NCBI GenBank assembly: GCA_900549775.1
Contig: URPR01000010.1
Location: 1 to 39,428 of the forward strand
Direction of reading: 5' to 3'
DNA from: an uncultured Oscillospiraceae bacterium
GTDB taxonomy: Bacteria > Bacillota > Clostridia > Oscillospirales > Acutalibacteraceae
Length of the DNA stretch: 39,428 nucleotides
In this document: positions 23,886 through 31,791 of the stretch, in pieces
Numbering within the stretch: the first letter of the stretch is position 1
Layout of the letters: every line of letters begins with the position of its first letter
Made by a program: the position numbers and the translations under genes
The notes under the pieces: generated by a model
Seen by the model: only the letters and a program-made list of their open reading frames with translations
Database searches by the model: none
What the model was told of the DNA's origin: nothing

Positions 23886-25400
23886 ATGTTAAAAGGTTTA
23901 TGGGCAGAATTAAAAAGCGGATCAGACATAAGGGGAGTGGCAATGCCAACCGACACCGAAAAAGTAAATTTAAATGATGAAGTTATAAATAGCATATCAA
24001 ATGCGTTTTTAATTTGGTTAAGTAGAAAATTAAATAAGGAAATTTCCAGTTTGGATATATCTGTGGGTCATGATTCAAGACTTTCCGGGAATAAAATAAA
24101 AACTCTAATTATCACTGCGTTTTCAAAATATATAAATAAAATTTACGATTGCAGTCTTGCGACAACTCCTGCTATGTTCACGGCCATTTCAGAACTTCAC
24201 TGTGACGCAGCCATAGAAATTACAGCAAGCCACCTTCCTTTCAACAGAAATGGGTTTAAGTTTTTTATAAATTCCGGTAGTTTGAATTCCAATGACATTG
24301 AAGAGATTTTAGAGTTGGCTCAGAATGATGAAAAGCCATGCAGTTCAAGTGAAAGCACGCAAGCTGAAATCGTAAATGCTAGTTTAATGGAAATATATTC
24401 TGAGAAATTACGCCAAATGATTTGTGCAGAAATAAACTCGAAGGAAAATTTTGCACAACCATTAAGCGGTTTAAAGATAGTTGTAGACGCAGGTAACGGT
24501 GCCGGTGGATTTTATGCGACAGATGTGCTTGCGCTGCTAGGTGCAGACGTTTCAGGAAGCCAATTTTTAAACCCTGACGGAAATTTTCCGAACCACTTAC
24601 CAAACCCAGATGATAAAAGAGCAATGGATTCAGCAGTTAAAGCTGCTGTTGAAAACTCCGCTGACTTGGGTATAATATTTGACACGGACGTAGATAGAGC
24701 AGGCGTAGTGAGCTCGAGTGGAAAAGCTGTAAATAAGAACAATCTCATTGCTATAGCATCTGTGATAGCATTAAACGGCAACGATGGTGGCACAATTGTA
24801 ACAGATTCAGTAACTTCAAGTAACTTAAAGAATTTTATTGAGTCTAAACTGAAGGCAAAACAATGTCGATTCAAAAGAGGATACAAAAACGTCATAAACA
24901 AAGCGATTTTATTGAATCAGTCTGGTGTAAACTGCCCGCTTGCTATAGAATCTTCCGGTCATGCCGCGTTTAGAGAAAATAATTTTCAAGATGACGGAGC
25001 ATACCTCGTTACAAAAATAATCATATTCATGGTAAATTTAAAGAAACAAGGACATACACTCGAAAGTATCATAGAAAACTTAGTTCAGCCTGCAGAAGAA
25101 CAAGAGTTTCGGCTAAAAATCAAATGTAAAAATTTTAAAAGTTACGGTAAAGATATAATCGATAGATTAAACGATTTTGTATCACGAAAGTCCGGCTGGC
25201 AAGTGGATAAGGACAACTGTGAAGGGATTAGAGTTAACGTTAATAAAGGGGATACAGACGGATGGTTTATTTTACGACAAAGTCTTCACGATCCTGTAAT
25301 TGTTTTAAATGTAGAGGGAAACAAAGCCGGAACCGTGGAAATAATATTAAATAATTTACGGTCATTTTTTGGAACTTTTTCTAACTTAGATGCATTTTGA
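23886..25400 (+). CDS. phosphohexomutase (PMM/PGM superfamily), divergent subgroup
   Basis: Enzymes of this alpha-D-phosphohexomutase superfamily move phosphate between C1 and C6 of a hexose. The 504-residue product has the four-domain order. The domain-1 phosphoserine loop is ITASHLPFNRNG (Ser115) and the metal loop is FDTDVDRAG (Asp266, 268, 270). The sugar loop is ESSGHA and the last domain has a weak phosphate loop, GNKAGT. The usual motifs are TASHNP, DGDADR and RxSGTEP, so this belongs to a separate subgroup; similar TASHLP/DTDVDR forms are known to me from plastid phosphoglucosamine-mutase-like proteins. The exact substrate cannot be told from sequence. GGAG is 11 nt before the ATG, longer than usual. 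Confidence 0.82.
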   Translation: MLKGLWAELKSGSDIRGVAMPTDTEKVNLNDEVINSISNAFLIWLSRKLNKEISSLDISVGHDSRLSGNKIKTLIITAFSKYINKIYDCSLATTPAMFTAISELHCDAAIEITASHLPFNRNGFKFFINSGSLNSNDIEEILELAQNDEKPCSSSESTQAEIVNASLMEIYSEKLRQMICAEINSKENFAQPLSGLKIVVDAGNGAGGFYATDVLALLGADVSGSQFLNPDGNFPNHLPNPDDKRAMDSAVKAAVENSADLGIIFDTDVDRAGVVSSSGKAVNKNNLIAIASVIALNGNDGGTIVTDSVTSSNLKNFIESKLKAKQCRFKRGYKNVINKAILLNQSGVNCPLAIESSGHAAFRENNFQDDGAYLVTKIIIFMVNLKKQGHTLESIIENLVQPAEEQEFRLKIKCKNFKSYGKDIIDRLNDFVSRKSGWQVDKDNCEGIRVNVNKGDTDGWFILRQSLHDPVIVLNVEGNKAGTVEIILNNLRSFFGTFSNLDAF

Positions 25401-25420
25401 TGCAATAAAAAATTTCGATT

Positions 25421-25457
25421 ACATCCACTTGTTAATCATGTGGGTGTTTATTTTTTT
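25421..25457 (+). terminator. terminator after the phosphohexomutase gene
   Basis: ACATCCAC (25421-25428) pairs with GTGGGTGT (25440-25447), including a G-T pair, around an 11-nt loop, followed by TTTATTTTTTT. It overlaps the 3' end of the convergent FNT gene. Confidence 0.65.
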
Positions 25458-26079
25458 GTAAGCGTAAACAAAATTTTTCTAGAAGTGCAAATAAAATTGC
25501 TCCTACGCTGTTTCCAAGTATCATATATGTTAAGTAAAGCAGTGACTTTACGGACAAACTTTCAGAGACGGAAAAATAAAACATATTTGCTACGCAATGT
25601 TCAAAACCTGATAATATGAAAACAGAAACGCATAAGAATATTGACAAATATTTACCTAAAGAGCTGTTCAGGAATTTATGACCGTTAACAGCTAAAAACA
25701 TCAAAGCACCGCAAAATATAGATAAAATGAAAATGCTTATGGCACTGTCGGAAAGTTTACAAAAGGTTAAAGCTGAAGCTTTGGTGTGAAGTTTTGTGGC
25801 AAGTCTTGTTTGAAGTAAACAAAGTGCTGCGACAAATGTTCCGAGAAAATTTCCCAGAATAGTGATAAGAAGCTCAAGTAAGTAATTTATTTTATTTTCA
25901 AATATGTACCCAACTTTGCCGGTAAATAGACTCAGTTCATTTGAGACGATTACGAAGAGTCCTATAGAAAATAGCATAGCCCCGATTACAACGTTTTCTA
26001 CCATCAAAAACACCGTGCCACCTATAGCTATCATAACACCTGCAGCAAAACTTTTGATTAAAAAATTTATATATTTCAT
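25432..26079 (-). CDS. formate/nitrite transporter (FNT) family channel
   Basis: The roughly 215-residue protein has six membrane helices with the FNT repeat pattern: LSLFTGKVG in the first half, and SGFEHCVANMFYF and LGNSVGAILFA in the second. FNT channels are pentamers that pass small monovalent anions such as formate, nitrite or hydrosulfide. The central His in GFEHCVAN is conserved. The substrate cannot be assigned and no formate or sulfite-reductase genes adjoin it. I chose the ATG at 26079 with AAGGAGGG 5 nt upstream rather than the earlier start at 26100. A 145-nt structured RNA with terminator lies directly upstream and could be its leader. Confidence 0.85.
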   Translation of the reverse strand: MKYINFLIKSFAAGVMIAIGGTVFLMVENVVIGAMLFSIGLFVIVSNELSLFTGKVGYIFENKINYLLELLITILGNFLGTFVAALCLLQTRLATKLHTKASALTFCKLSDSAISIFILSIFCGALMFLAVNGHKFLNSSLGKYLSIFLCVSVFILSGFEHCVANMFYFSVSESLSVKSLLYLTYMILGNSVGAILFALLEKFCLRLQKNKHPHD

Positions 26080-26128
26080 TAAAACCCTCCTTGTAAACAT
26101 TTTAACAAAATAGAGGAGTAAATCAAGT

Positions 26129-26276
26129 AAAAAATAAAAGCACTGAGCTGAAGCTCAGTACTTTCAGAGGGCAACAACGTAGAAATATAAGAATTTGCAA
26201 TGAAGAAATATGAAAAATGTTTATTTAAATCATTTTGCTGAAATAAGTAATTGGAAAGATAACTTGCCCTCTATAA
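26129..26276 (-). ncRNA. candidate structured RNA or terminated leader upstream of the FNT gene
   Basis: A promoter on the minus strand (26311-26283) predicts a transcript beginning near 26275. Its 5' end AGAGGGCAA (26272-26264) pairs perfectly over 9 bp with TTGCCCTCT (26174-26166). The 89 nt between are AT-rich and pyrimidine-rich on both sides of a weaker inner stem (AGCAA...TTGC region). An intrinsic terminator follows directly (26163-26138, then a T-rich tail), 50 bp before the FNT start. A closing stem, a large open bubble, an apical stem and a terminator resemble 6S RNA architecture, but no specific motif proves it. It could also be a riboswitch-type leader. There is no ORF. Confidence 0.5.
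26138..26163 (-). terminator. leftward terminator of the candidate RNA
   Basis: ACTGAGCT (26142-26149) pairs with AGCTCAGT (26152-26159), extended past one mismatch by four more pairs. On the minus strand it is followed by TTTTATTTTTTT. Confidence 0.8.
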
Positions 26277-26282
26277 TTTTAC

Positions 26283-26311
26283 ATTTTATCCTATTATTTT
26301 CTTTCTGTCAA
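26283..26311 (-). promoter_or_regulatory. sigma-A promoter of the candidate RNA
   Basis: On the minus strand a perfect TTGACA (26311-26306) and TAAAAT (26288-26283) are 17 bp apart. Confidence 0.75.
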
Positions 26312-26541
26312 TAATTTTTTGAAAAAATTTCAAATATTTTCATTTTAAACCACGATTATAGATGTTAATACATTATTTGACTTTTATGATTTGACTTTTT
26401 CTGAGTAGCTTTAGTGCGATAATACTATTGTCTAATGTGTTTGCTCGGGTGAAGGAAATTCACTATTTTGTTTTAGACGTACGTTAAGATGATAAAATAA
26501 AATGTAAAAGTTTTCAAGCAATTAGCTTACGAATCCAGTGT
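26312..26541. other. upstream region of tyrS without clear features
   Basis: This AT-rich stretch contains two TTGACT words (26377, 26391) and a GATAAT (26418) at poor spacing, a small GTGAA/TTCAC hairpin near 26450-26464 and a weak promoter-like pair near 26468-26498. I see no T-box sequence of the GGNACC type, although tyrS is often under T-box control in Firmicutes. Nothing here is coding. Confidence 0.5.
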
Positions 26542-26554
26542 AGGAGTGAATGTT

Positions 26555-27769
26555 ATGGATATAGAAAACACGGTTAAAATATTATTGAGCGGAAGCGCAG
26601 AACATTCTAAGGTTGAGGAAATAGAGGAAAAATTGGCTAAAGTAAAAAAGGAAAACAGACCTCTTAGAATAAAACTAGGACTTGATCCATCTGCGCCGGA
26701 CATACATCTTGGACACTGTGTTGTACTTCGGAAGATCCGCCAACTGCAAGATTTGGGACATGAAGCTATCATAATAATTGGTGACTTTACCGGCATGATA
26801 GGCGATCCTACGGGAAAATCGAAAACCAGAAGAGCCTTAACCAGAGAAGAAGTTTTAAAAAACGCACAGACTTATCAAGAGCAAATATTTAAATTATTAG
26901 ATAAAAGCAAAACTGTTATTAAGTTTAACAGCGAATGGCTTGAAAAGTTAAGCTTAAAGGATGTTGTATTTTTGACATCGAAATGCACAGTTGCAAAGAT
27001 GCTTGAAAGGGAAGATTTCAAAAATAGATATACAAATCGCCAAAGCATATGCATACATGAATTTTTATATCCTCTAATGCAGGGATACGACTCTGTAGCT
27101 ATAGGTGCAGACATTGAGTTTGGTGGCACAGATCAGATTTTTAATGTACTTATGGGAAGAAGCATTCAAAGGGACTATGGTCAAGACTCGCAGTTAACGG
27201 TGTTTTTCCCGATACTTGAAGGGATAGACGGTAAAAATAAAATGAGCAAGAGCTTAGGCAACTACATAGGCGTGAGCGATGAAGCAAATGACATGTATGT
27301 GAAGGTCATGAAGGTGCCTGATGATTTAATTATAAAATATTTTACCTTATGTACGGACTTGCACCCAGATAAAATAATGGAAATCGAGAAAAATATGGAA
27401 AATGGCGAAAATCCTCGGAATGTAAAAATGGATTTAGCTTTTGAAATAACAGCGCTGTATCATGGTCAAGATGAAGCAAGGAAAGCTCAGGAATATTTTG
27501 AAACTGTGTATCAAAAAGAAGAAATTCCTGAAGATGTTGAAGTTATTGAAGTTAACATGGTAAGCGACAGCGAGGGTGTAAACTTAATAGATGCAATTGC
27601 GAAAACCGGTGACTTTAAATCAAGGTCAGACATCAGGCGAATTTTCACTCAAAAAGGTGCAAAGATAAATGGTGAAATGGTAGATGATATTAAAAAAATT
27701 AGCAATTTGACTTCAGGGCAGATTGTTCAGCTGGGCAAAAATAGGTTTTACAAGATCAAAATTAATTAA
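26555..27769 (+). CDS. tyrS: tyrosyl-tRNA synthetase
   Basis: This class I synthetase attaches tyrosine to tRNA-Tyr. The product is 404 residues. HLGH at 51-54 in GLDPSAPDIHLGH stands for HIGH, and KNKMSKSLGN near 230 is the second signature. The C-terminal S4-like domain (SRSDIRRIFTQKGAKING) binds tRNA. The version with HLGH and about 400 residues belongs to the TyrRS type often called TyrZ/TyrS2. I chose the ATG at 26555 with GGAG 8 nt upstream; an in-frame GTG at 26546 overlaps that site. Confidence 0.95.
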   Translation: MDIENTVKILLSGSAEHSKVEEIEEKLAKVKKENRPLRIKLGLDPSAPDIHLGHCVVLRKIRQLQDLGHEAIIIIGDFTGMIGDPTGKSKTRRALTREEVLKNAQTYQEQIFKLLDKSKTVIKFNSEWLEKLSLKDVVFLTSKCTVAKMLEREDFKNRYTNRQSICIHEFLYPLMQGYDSVAIGADIEFGGTDQIFNVLMGRSIQRDYGQDSQLTVFFPILEGIDGKNKMSKSLGNYIGVSDEANDMYVKVMKVPDDLIIKYFTLCTDLHPDKIMEIEKNMENGENPRNVKMDLAFEITALYHGQDEARKAQEYFETVYQKEEIPEDVEVIEVNMVSDSEGVNLIDAIAKTGDFKSRSDIRRIFTQKGAKINGEMVDDIKKISNLTSGQIVQLGKNRFYKIKIN

Positions 27770-27777
27770 CAGCAATC

Positions 27778-27807
27778 CCCCTTAGTTCAAGACACTAAGG
27801 GGTTTTA
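27778..27807 (+). terminator. terminator after tyrS
   Basis: CCCCTTAGT (27778-27786) and ACTAAGGGG (27794-27802) form a 9-bp stem followed by TTTTA. Confidence 0.85.
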
Positions 27808-27811
27808 TACT

Positions 27812-28000
27812 TTAAAAATATGAATTGAAGTTTTCTATATAATTTTCTGTTTCTTTTTTGGACTGCAGCGGATGCGAATGATTGATGATTTCTTGCTGCT
27901 CGTCCGGAGATAGAGTTGTAAAATAATTTATCGCGTCAGTATTTTGAGCGAGAGTCATAGAAAGCCCCATAGGAATATTTGGAATTTGATTATTGGCCGT
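27812..28000 (-). CDS. small conserved clostridial protein with apparent ACG start
   Basis: The product is about 62 residues, ANNQIPNIPMGLSMTLAQNT and onward, including YFTTLSPDEQQEIINHSH and ending in ENFNSYF. I recall similar short proteins (a PMG-x-x-M-LAQN start, then LSxxExQxII-x-H) in many clostridia, without known function. A full Shine-Dalgarno (GGAGGTGAT) lies at 28014-28006. The only codon at normal distance is ACG at 28000, and reading it as a start would give M-A-N-N-Q. The next ATG is at 27970, too far away, and a TTG at 28015 precedes the site. The start codon thus seems to be ACG, by mutation or natural use. The gene follows the amidase gene, and an 8-bp inverted repeat brackets its ribosome site. 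Confidence 0.6.
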   Translation of the reverse strand, partial: TANNQIPNIPMGLSMTLAQNTDAINYFTTLSPDEQQEIINHSHPLQSKKETENYIENFNSYF

Positions 28001-28020
28001 AAAAATCACCTCCAAGTGTA

Positions 28021-28524
28021 TTATCTACGGCCATCAATTTTTTTATTCGCGCCAAGAATATGAATATATCTGACTTTGTCGAATTTATAGCTATTCAGTT
28101 CTCTCATGTAAGCATCTTCGCTATGTGCGGCTATAAAAATGTCATCACCTTTAATATCTAATATTATTAAGCTGTGATAAAACTCATTTTTTTCATTACC
28201 TAATTGAACGATATCGCCTGGCTGAATTTGTTCTTTATCCACATCTATCGCGAAGGGACCAACAGACTTATTTAAAGTTAAAAACTCATAAAGAAACTTA
28301 GTCCCGCTCCAAGATGGCGTGCGGTTAAAACTATTTTTATAATACCATCCATACATTGGAGTGAAATTCATCACATTGCATCCGGCAAAAATGCACTGCG
28401 ATGCAAAGTTTGTACAATCTCCTCCTATATTTTCAAAATCTAAAAATTCAGGGTTTCTGCCAAAAGCCCATTTTTCTGCATAATTTATTGCTTTATCTCT
28501 ATTATATGGAATTTGCTCTAACAA
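28021..28524 (-). CDS. Amidase_6-type cysteine amidase-like protein
   Basis: The 167-residue protein matches the putative amidase domain family Amidase_6. It has YNRDKAINYAEKWA at the start, GGDCTNFASQCIFAG with the presumed nucleophile Cys37, GWYYKN near 59, and PGDIVQLG and EFYHSLII with the presumed catalytic His117. The fold is NlpC/P60-like and members are thought to cut amide bonds, perhaps in the cell wall. There is no signal peptide, so this copy would act inside the cell or in the developing spore. No ribosome site of full strength is evident before the ATG. The small protein downstream follows within about 20 bp. Confidence 0.82.
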   Translation of the reverse strand: MLEQIPYNRDKAINYAEKWAFGRNPEFLDFENIGGDCTNFASQCIFAGCNVMNFTPMYGWYYKNSFNRTPSWSGTKFLYEFLTLNKSVGPFAIDVDKEQIQPGDIVQLGNEKNEFYHSLIILDIKGDDIFIAAHSEDAYMRELNSYKFDKVRYIHILGANKKIDGRR

Positions 28525-28678
28525 AAAATCAACGCCTTTTATTTATAGCCTATTCTAGATTTTAAAAGAATGATACTTTTTGTAAGAACGAAAAATTTCA
28601 ATAAAGATGTAACTTCGGGAACGATTCTCCATAATATGTATTGAAGACATTGTTTACATTTGATTGGAGGATTTTTTT

Positions 28679-29512
28679 ATGGCTGATAATATTTTTCAAG
28701 GTGTACCACAATCAGGCGGTACCGTTCAAGGCGCAGGATCTAACTGTTTCAGAGAGGCTGTATGTATTGATGCCTCAAGAGTTTACGACTCATGTGCCGA
28801 CAAGGATTGTTTAAGTGATCTTAGAGTATATTTTACAGAAGCGGGTCAGCACGTAATAGACCAGGCTTGCAATGTAAGAGTAAAAGATGTAGACGTTATT
28901 ACCGTGTACGTAAATTTAGAGCCGGTTCCGTTTAACAGAGGTTTTTATTCTGTTGATATGACGTTCTTCTTCGAGGTAAATTTAGACGTATTTTTAGCTC
29001 CTTCGGCATGCCCTGTGAGTGTATGCGGCTTGTCAGTTTACAGTAAAAAAGTTATCTTATTTGGTAGCGAAGGTAATGTAAAGATATTTAATTCTGAATC
29101 TTGTAAAGACGGCGCAGAATATTTAAATGCAGCGTCTAAAAATTTACCGAAAGCAAATGTTCAGGTTGCAAGTCCTATAGGGCTAGATGCTAAAATTTGC
29201 TGCAATATGGTAGAAAATTGTGAACCGGTTTGTCCTATACCAGAGACGGTCTGCAGAAAATATGGCGGGGAATTTTTGTTGTCACACAAAGGGAATGCCG
29301 TATATATTACAATAGGAATCTTCACGATTGTACAGATTGAAAGAAGTGTGCAAATGCTGGTACCAACGTACGATTTCTGTATTCCTGAAAAAGAATGCGT
29401 TACAACTTCTGATGACCCATGTGAACTGTTTAGTAGGTTAGAGTTCCCGAAAGATGAGTTTTTCCCTCCGAGAGTTACAGATTTAAAGTCAGACTGTTGT
29501 GAAAATAACTAA
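28679..29512 (+). CDS. conserved cysteine-rich clostridial protein, function unknown
   Basis: The 277-residue protein has about 20 cysteines spread over its length, with motifs such as CIDASRVYDSCADKDCLSDL, VEPVPFNRGFYSVD-like (EPVPFNRGFYSVDMTFFF) and a Cys-Cys near the end. It has no signal peptide, no membrane helix and no Cys-x2-Cys zinc pairs. I recall related uncharacterised proteins in many spore-forming clostridia. Cysteine richness and lack of export signals would suit a spore-coat or exosporium protein, but this is only inference. The ATG at 28679 has TTGGAGG 8 nt upstream. A -10-like CATAATAT (28631-28638) resembles sporulation sigma boxes. Confidence 0.72.
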   Translation: MADNIFQGVPQSGGTVQGAGSNCFREAVCIDASRVYDSCADKDCLSDLRVYFTEAGQHVIDQACNVRVKDVDVITVYVNLEPVPFNRGFYSVDMTFFFEVNLDVFLAPSACPVSVCGLSVYSKKVILFGSEGNVKIFNSESCKDGAEYLNAASKNLPKANVQVASPIGLDAKICCNMVENCEPVCPIPETVCRKYGGEFLLSHKGNAVYITIGIFTIVQIERSVQMLVPTYDFCIPEKECVTTSDDPCELFSRLEFPKDEFFPPRVTDLKSDCCENN

Positions 29513-29531
29513 ATAAATTGAAAAGCGAAAA

Positions 29532-29552
29532 CCACTTACTAAAAGTAAGTGG
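29532..29552. terminator. bidirectional terminator between the cysteine-rich gene and glnN
   Basis: CCACTTACT (29532-29540) and AGTAAGTGG (29544-29552) form a 9-bp stem with loop AAA, with A- and T-rich flanks. It lies between convergent genes. Confidence 0.8.
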
Positions 29553-29561
29553 CTTTTGCAT

Positions 29562-31655
29562 TTAAAAATTAAATAGCAGATCGGTTGTGCTGGGATAAGG
29601 CCAAAGCTTCTTAGGCATGATGAGCTCGATTTTATCTACGTTTTCTCTCAATATACTCATTGTAGGGATTATTTTTTCATTACATAAAGTAGCGGATTCT
29701 TCAAGGTCTTCGACATTAGTTTTATCGATTAATTCTGTTAAGGTATTGGTACTTTTATAAGCATTTAAAGTAAGCTTAGAAAGTTGTTCCAGTATGTGCT
29801 TTTCGATATTCTCTTCACAGTCTACTATCAGCAGTTTTTCTTTGTTCAGCAAGTTTTGATATAAAGTTTTTTCATATTGAAACACAGCAGGAATGATATC
29901 TCTTTTGACCATTAGACAGAGCACTTTAGCTTCGAGTAGAGTGGTTTTGCAGTACTTTTGGATTAGAACCTTGTGCCGTGATTTAACTTCTATATTAGAA
30001 TATATTTTATGTTTTTCAAATAGGTCTAAATTTTTTTGTGCTAAAAATGCATTTAAGGAATCTGTAGCGAAGTTGAACTTATAAAGCCTTCTTCTGCGTG
30101 CTTCGTATTGCCATTCTTTAGAATAATTATCGCCATTAAATATTACTCTGCTGTGATTTTCTACAGTTCTTGAAATCAAATTTACTACGTCATCGTTTGA
30201 TTTCTTATGTTTTTCAAGGGTGTCTGCAAATTCACTCAGCTCATGCCCGACAATCGTGTTTAAAATAGTATTTGTGGCGGCTACAGAACCATTTGCACCA
30301 AGCATTCTAAATTCAAATTTATTTCCGGTAAAGACAAAAGGCGAAGTTCTGTTGCGGTCGAGCAGATCTTTTTCTAAAACAGGCAGAGCAGGAACTTTCA
30401 TATCAAGTTTTGTATTTTTGTTTTTATCTTTGACAACGAACTTATTTTTAGAAAAGTCGATTAAATCACGCTCAAGTTCCTCTCCAAGATAAATCGAAAT
30501 GATACCGGGAGGCGCTTCGAAAGCACCTAATCTTAAGTCATTTGTACGGGAGGAAATGCAAGCTTTCAGCAAATCTTGGAATTCATCTACAGCTTTAATG
30601 ATGGCGCACAAAAACAAATGAAACCGCAACTTTTCGCTAGAATTTTCCGTGTACTCAAGGAGGTTTACGCCTGTATCGGTAGATAGTGACCAATTATTGT
30701 GCTTGCCGCTGCCATTTATGCCGTCAAATGGCTTTTCATGAAACAAACAAACCATATTGTTTTTATCGGCAACCGATTTCATGACTTCCATCATCAGTTG
30801 GTTATTGTCCGAAGCGACATTTGCGCAGGTGAAAAGAGGAGCGACTTCGTACTGTGAAGGAGCGACTTCATTGTGTTTGGTTTTTGAAAAGATTCCGAGC
30901 TTCAAGAGTTCACAGTCAAGTTCCTTTATAAATTTTGCAACGCAACTATTCATTTTTCTGAGATAATGATCACTGAATTCCTGTCCTTTTGGCGACCTTG
31001 CGCCTATGAGAGTTCGATTACATAAAACGAGATCCGGCCTTTTTTTATAAAGGTCTTTATCTATCAAGAAAAACTCTTGTTCAGCGCCAACGGTGGGGAT
31101 AACTTTTTCGCTTTTTTCATCACCAAGAACTCTTAAGATTCTCAAAGCTTGTTTATTTATGAAATCTATTGACCTCAGCAAAGAGGTTTTTTTGTCGAGA
31201 ACTTCGCCGTTATACGAGCAAAAAACACACGGAATATAAAGGACATTATTCCATACGAAAGCAAATGATGTGGGGTCCCATATGGTGTAGCCTCTGGCCT
31301 GAGAGGAGGATCTTAAATTGCCTGATGGAAAACTGGAAGCGTCGGGCTCACCCTTCATGAGTTCCTTACCGGAAAAGTTCATAATTGCCTTGTTGTAGCT
31401 TTTGCGGCTGACGAAGCTGTCATATTTTTCTGCGCATAGACCATTTATGGGCTGAAACCAGTGTGCAAAGTGAGTGGCGCCCTTTTCTATAGCCCACTCC
31501 TTCATGGCAAGCGCAATAGAATCAAGTATTTTTAAATTAAAGGTTTCTCCACTTTTGACGGAACGTTTAAACTCATCGTAAATTTGGGGAGACAGCCTCT
31601 CGACCATACTGTCATCATTAAAGACCATGCTAGCAAAGGTTTTGGATATATCCAT
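29562..31655 (-). CDS. glnN: glutamine synthetase type III
   Basis: This cytosolic enzyme makes glutamine from glutamate, ammonia and ATP. The 697-residue length and the N-terminal segment (FASMVFNDDSMVERL) mark the dodecameric type III enzyme rather than the 440-residue type I. Catalytic-core motifs include PTVGAEQEFFLIDKD, KHNEVAPSQYEVAP and HEKPFDGINGSGKHNNWS. GSIII is frequent in Oscillospirales, Bacteroidetes and cyanobacteria. The ATG has AAAGGAG about 7 nt upstream. A promoter (TTGATT-17-TAATAT, 31743-31715) precedes it, with a paired TGTAA-TTACA dyad upstream that may be a nitrogen-control site. No glnB or amt gene is near. Confidence 0.95.
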   Translation of the reverse strand: MDISKTFASMVFNDDSMVERLSPQIYDEFKRSVKSGETFNLKILDSIALAMKEWAIEKGATHFAHWFQPINGLCAEKYDSFVSRKSYNKAIMNFSGKELMKGEPDASSFPSGNLRSSSQARGYTIWDPTSFAFVWNNVLYIPCVFCSYNGEVLDKKTSLLRSIDFINKQALRILRVLGDEKSEKVIPTVGAEQEFFLIDKDLYKKRPDLVLCNRTLIGARSPKGQEFSDHYLRKMNSCVAKFIKELDCELLKLGIFSKTKHNEVAPSQYEVAPLFTCANVASDNNQLMMEVMKSVADKNNMVCLFHEKPFDGINGSGKHNNWSLSTDTGVNLLEYTENSSEKLRFHLFLCAIIKAVDEFQDLLKACISSRTNDLRLGAFEAPPGIISIYLGEELERDLIDFSKNKFVVKDKNKNTKLDMKVPALPVLEKDLLDRNRTSPFVFTGNKFEFRMLGANGSVAATNTILNTIVGHELSEFADTLEKHKKSNDDVVNLISRTVENHSRVIFNGDNYSKEWQYEARRRRLYKFNFATDSLNAFLAQKNLDLFEKHKIYSNIEVKSRHKVLIQKYCKTTLLEAKVLCLMVKRDIIPAVFQYEKTLYQNLLNKEKLLIVDCEENIEKHILEQLSKLTLNAYKSTNTLTELIDKTNVEDLEESATLCNEKIIPTMSILRENVDKIELIMPKKLWPYPSTTDLLFNF

Positions 31656-31714
31656 AATGAGCTCCTTTTGTGGTTGTAAAGATTTACTTCAAAGATATGA
31701 AAAAAACTGGAAGA

Positions 31715-31743
31715 ATATTAAAAATAATAAAATCTAAAATCAA
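31715..31743 (-). promoter_or_regulatory. probable promoter of glnN
   Basis: On the minus strand TTGATT (31743-31738) and TAATAT (31720-31715) are 17 bp apart, about 60 bp before the start. Confidence 0.5.
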
Positions 31744-31759
31744 GTAGAAATGTGTTGCA

Positions 31760-31791
31760 TTGTAAAAGTTACAGATTTGTAACTTTTACAA
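31760..31791. promoter_or_regulatory. 14-bp inverted repeat built from two TGTAA-TTACA dyads
   Basis: 31760-31773 pairs perfectly with 31778-31791 around loop GATT. Each arm is itself a quasi-palindrome, TGTAA-N3-TTACA, with centres 17 bp apart. It lies 17 bp upstream of the glnN -35 box and 160 bp upstream of the M23 promoter. There is no T-run, so an operator is more likely than a terminator. The rest of the 385-bp spacer (31656-32040) holds only the two promoters and the dyad at 31973. Confidence 0.5.

Noticed and set aside
26166..26272. The AGAGGGCAA/TTGCCCTCT stem as a fifth cloverleaf element
   Set aside because: Outer stem resembles that of element 4, but the interior lacks three compact hairpins and it has a promoter and terminator, so I treat it as an RNA gene or leader.
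26129..26276. Candidate RNA as signal recognition particle RNA
   Set aside because: The conserved apical GGAAGG/AGCAG motifs are missing; only the general closing-stem shape is present.
26312..26541. Possible T-box leader upstream of tyrS
   Set aside because: No T-box consensus (GGNACC type), no terminator before the gene on the plus strand and no specifier loop could be found.
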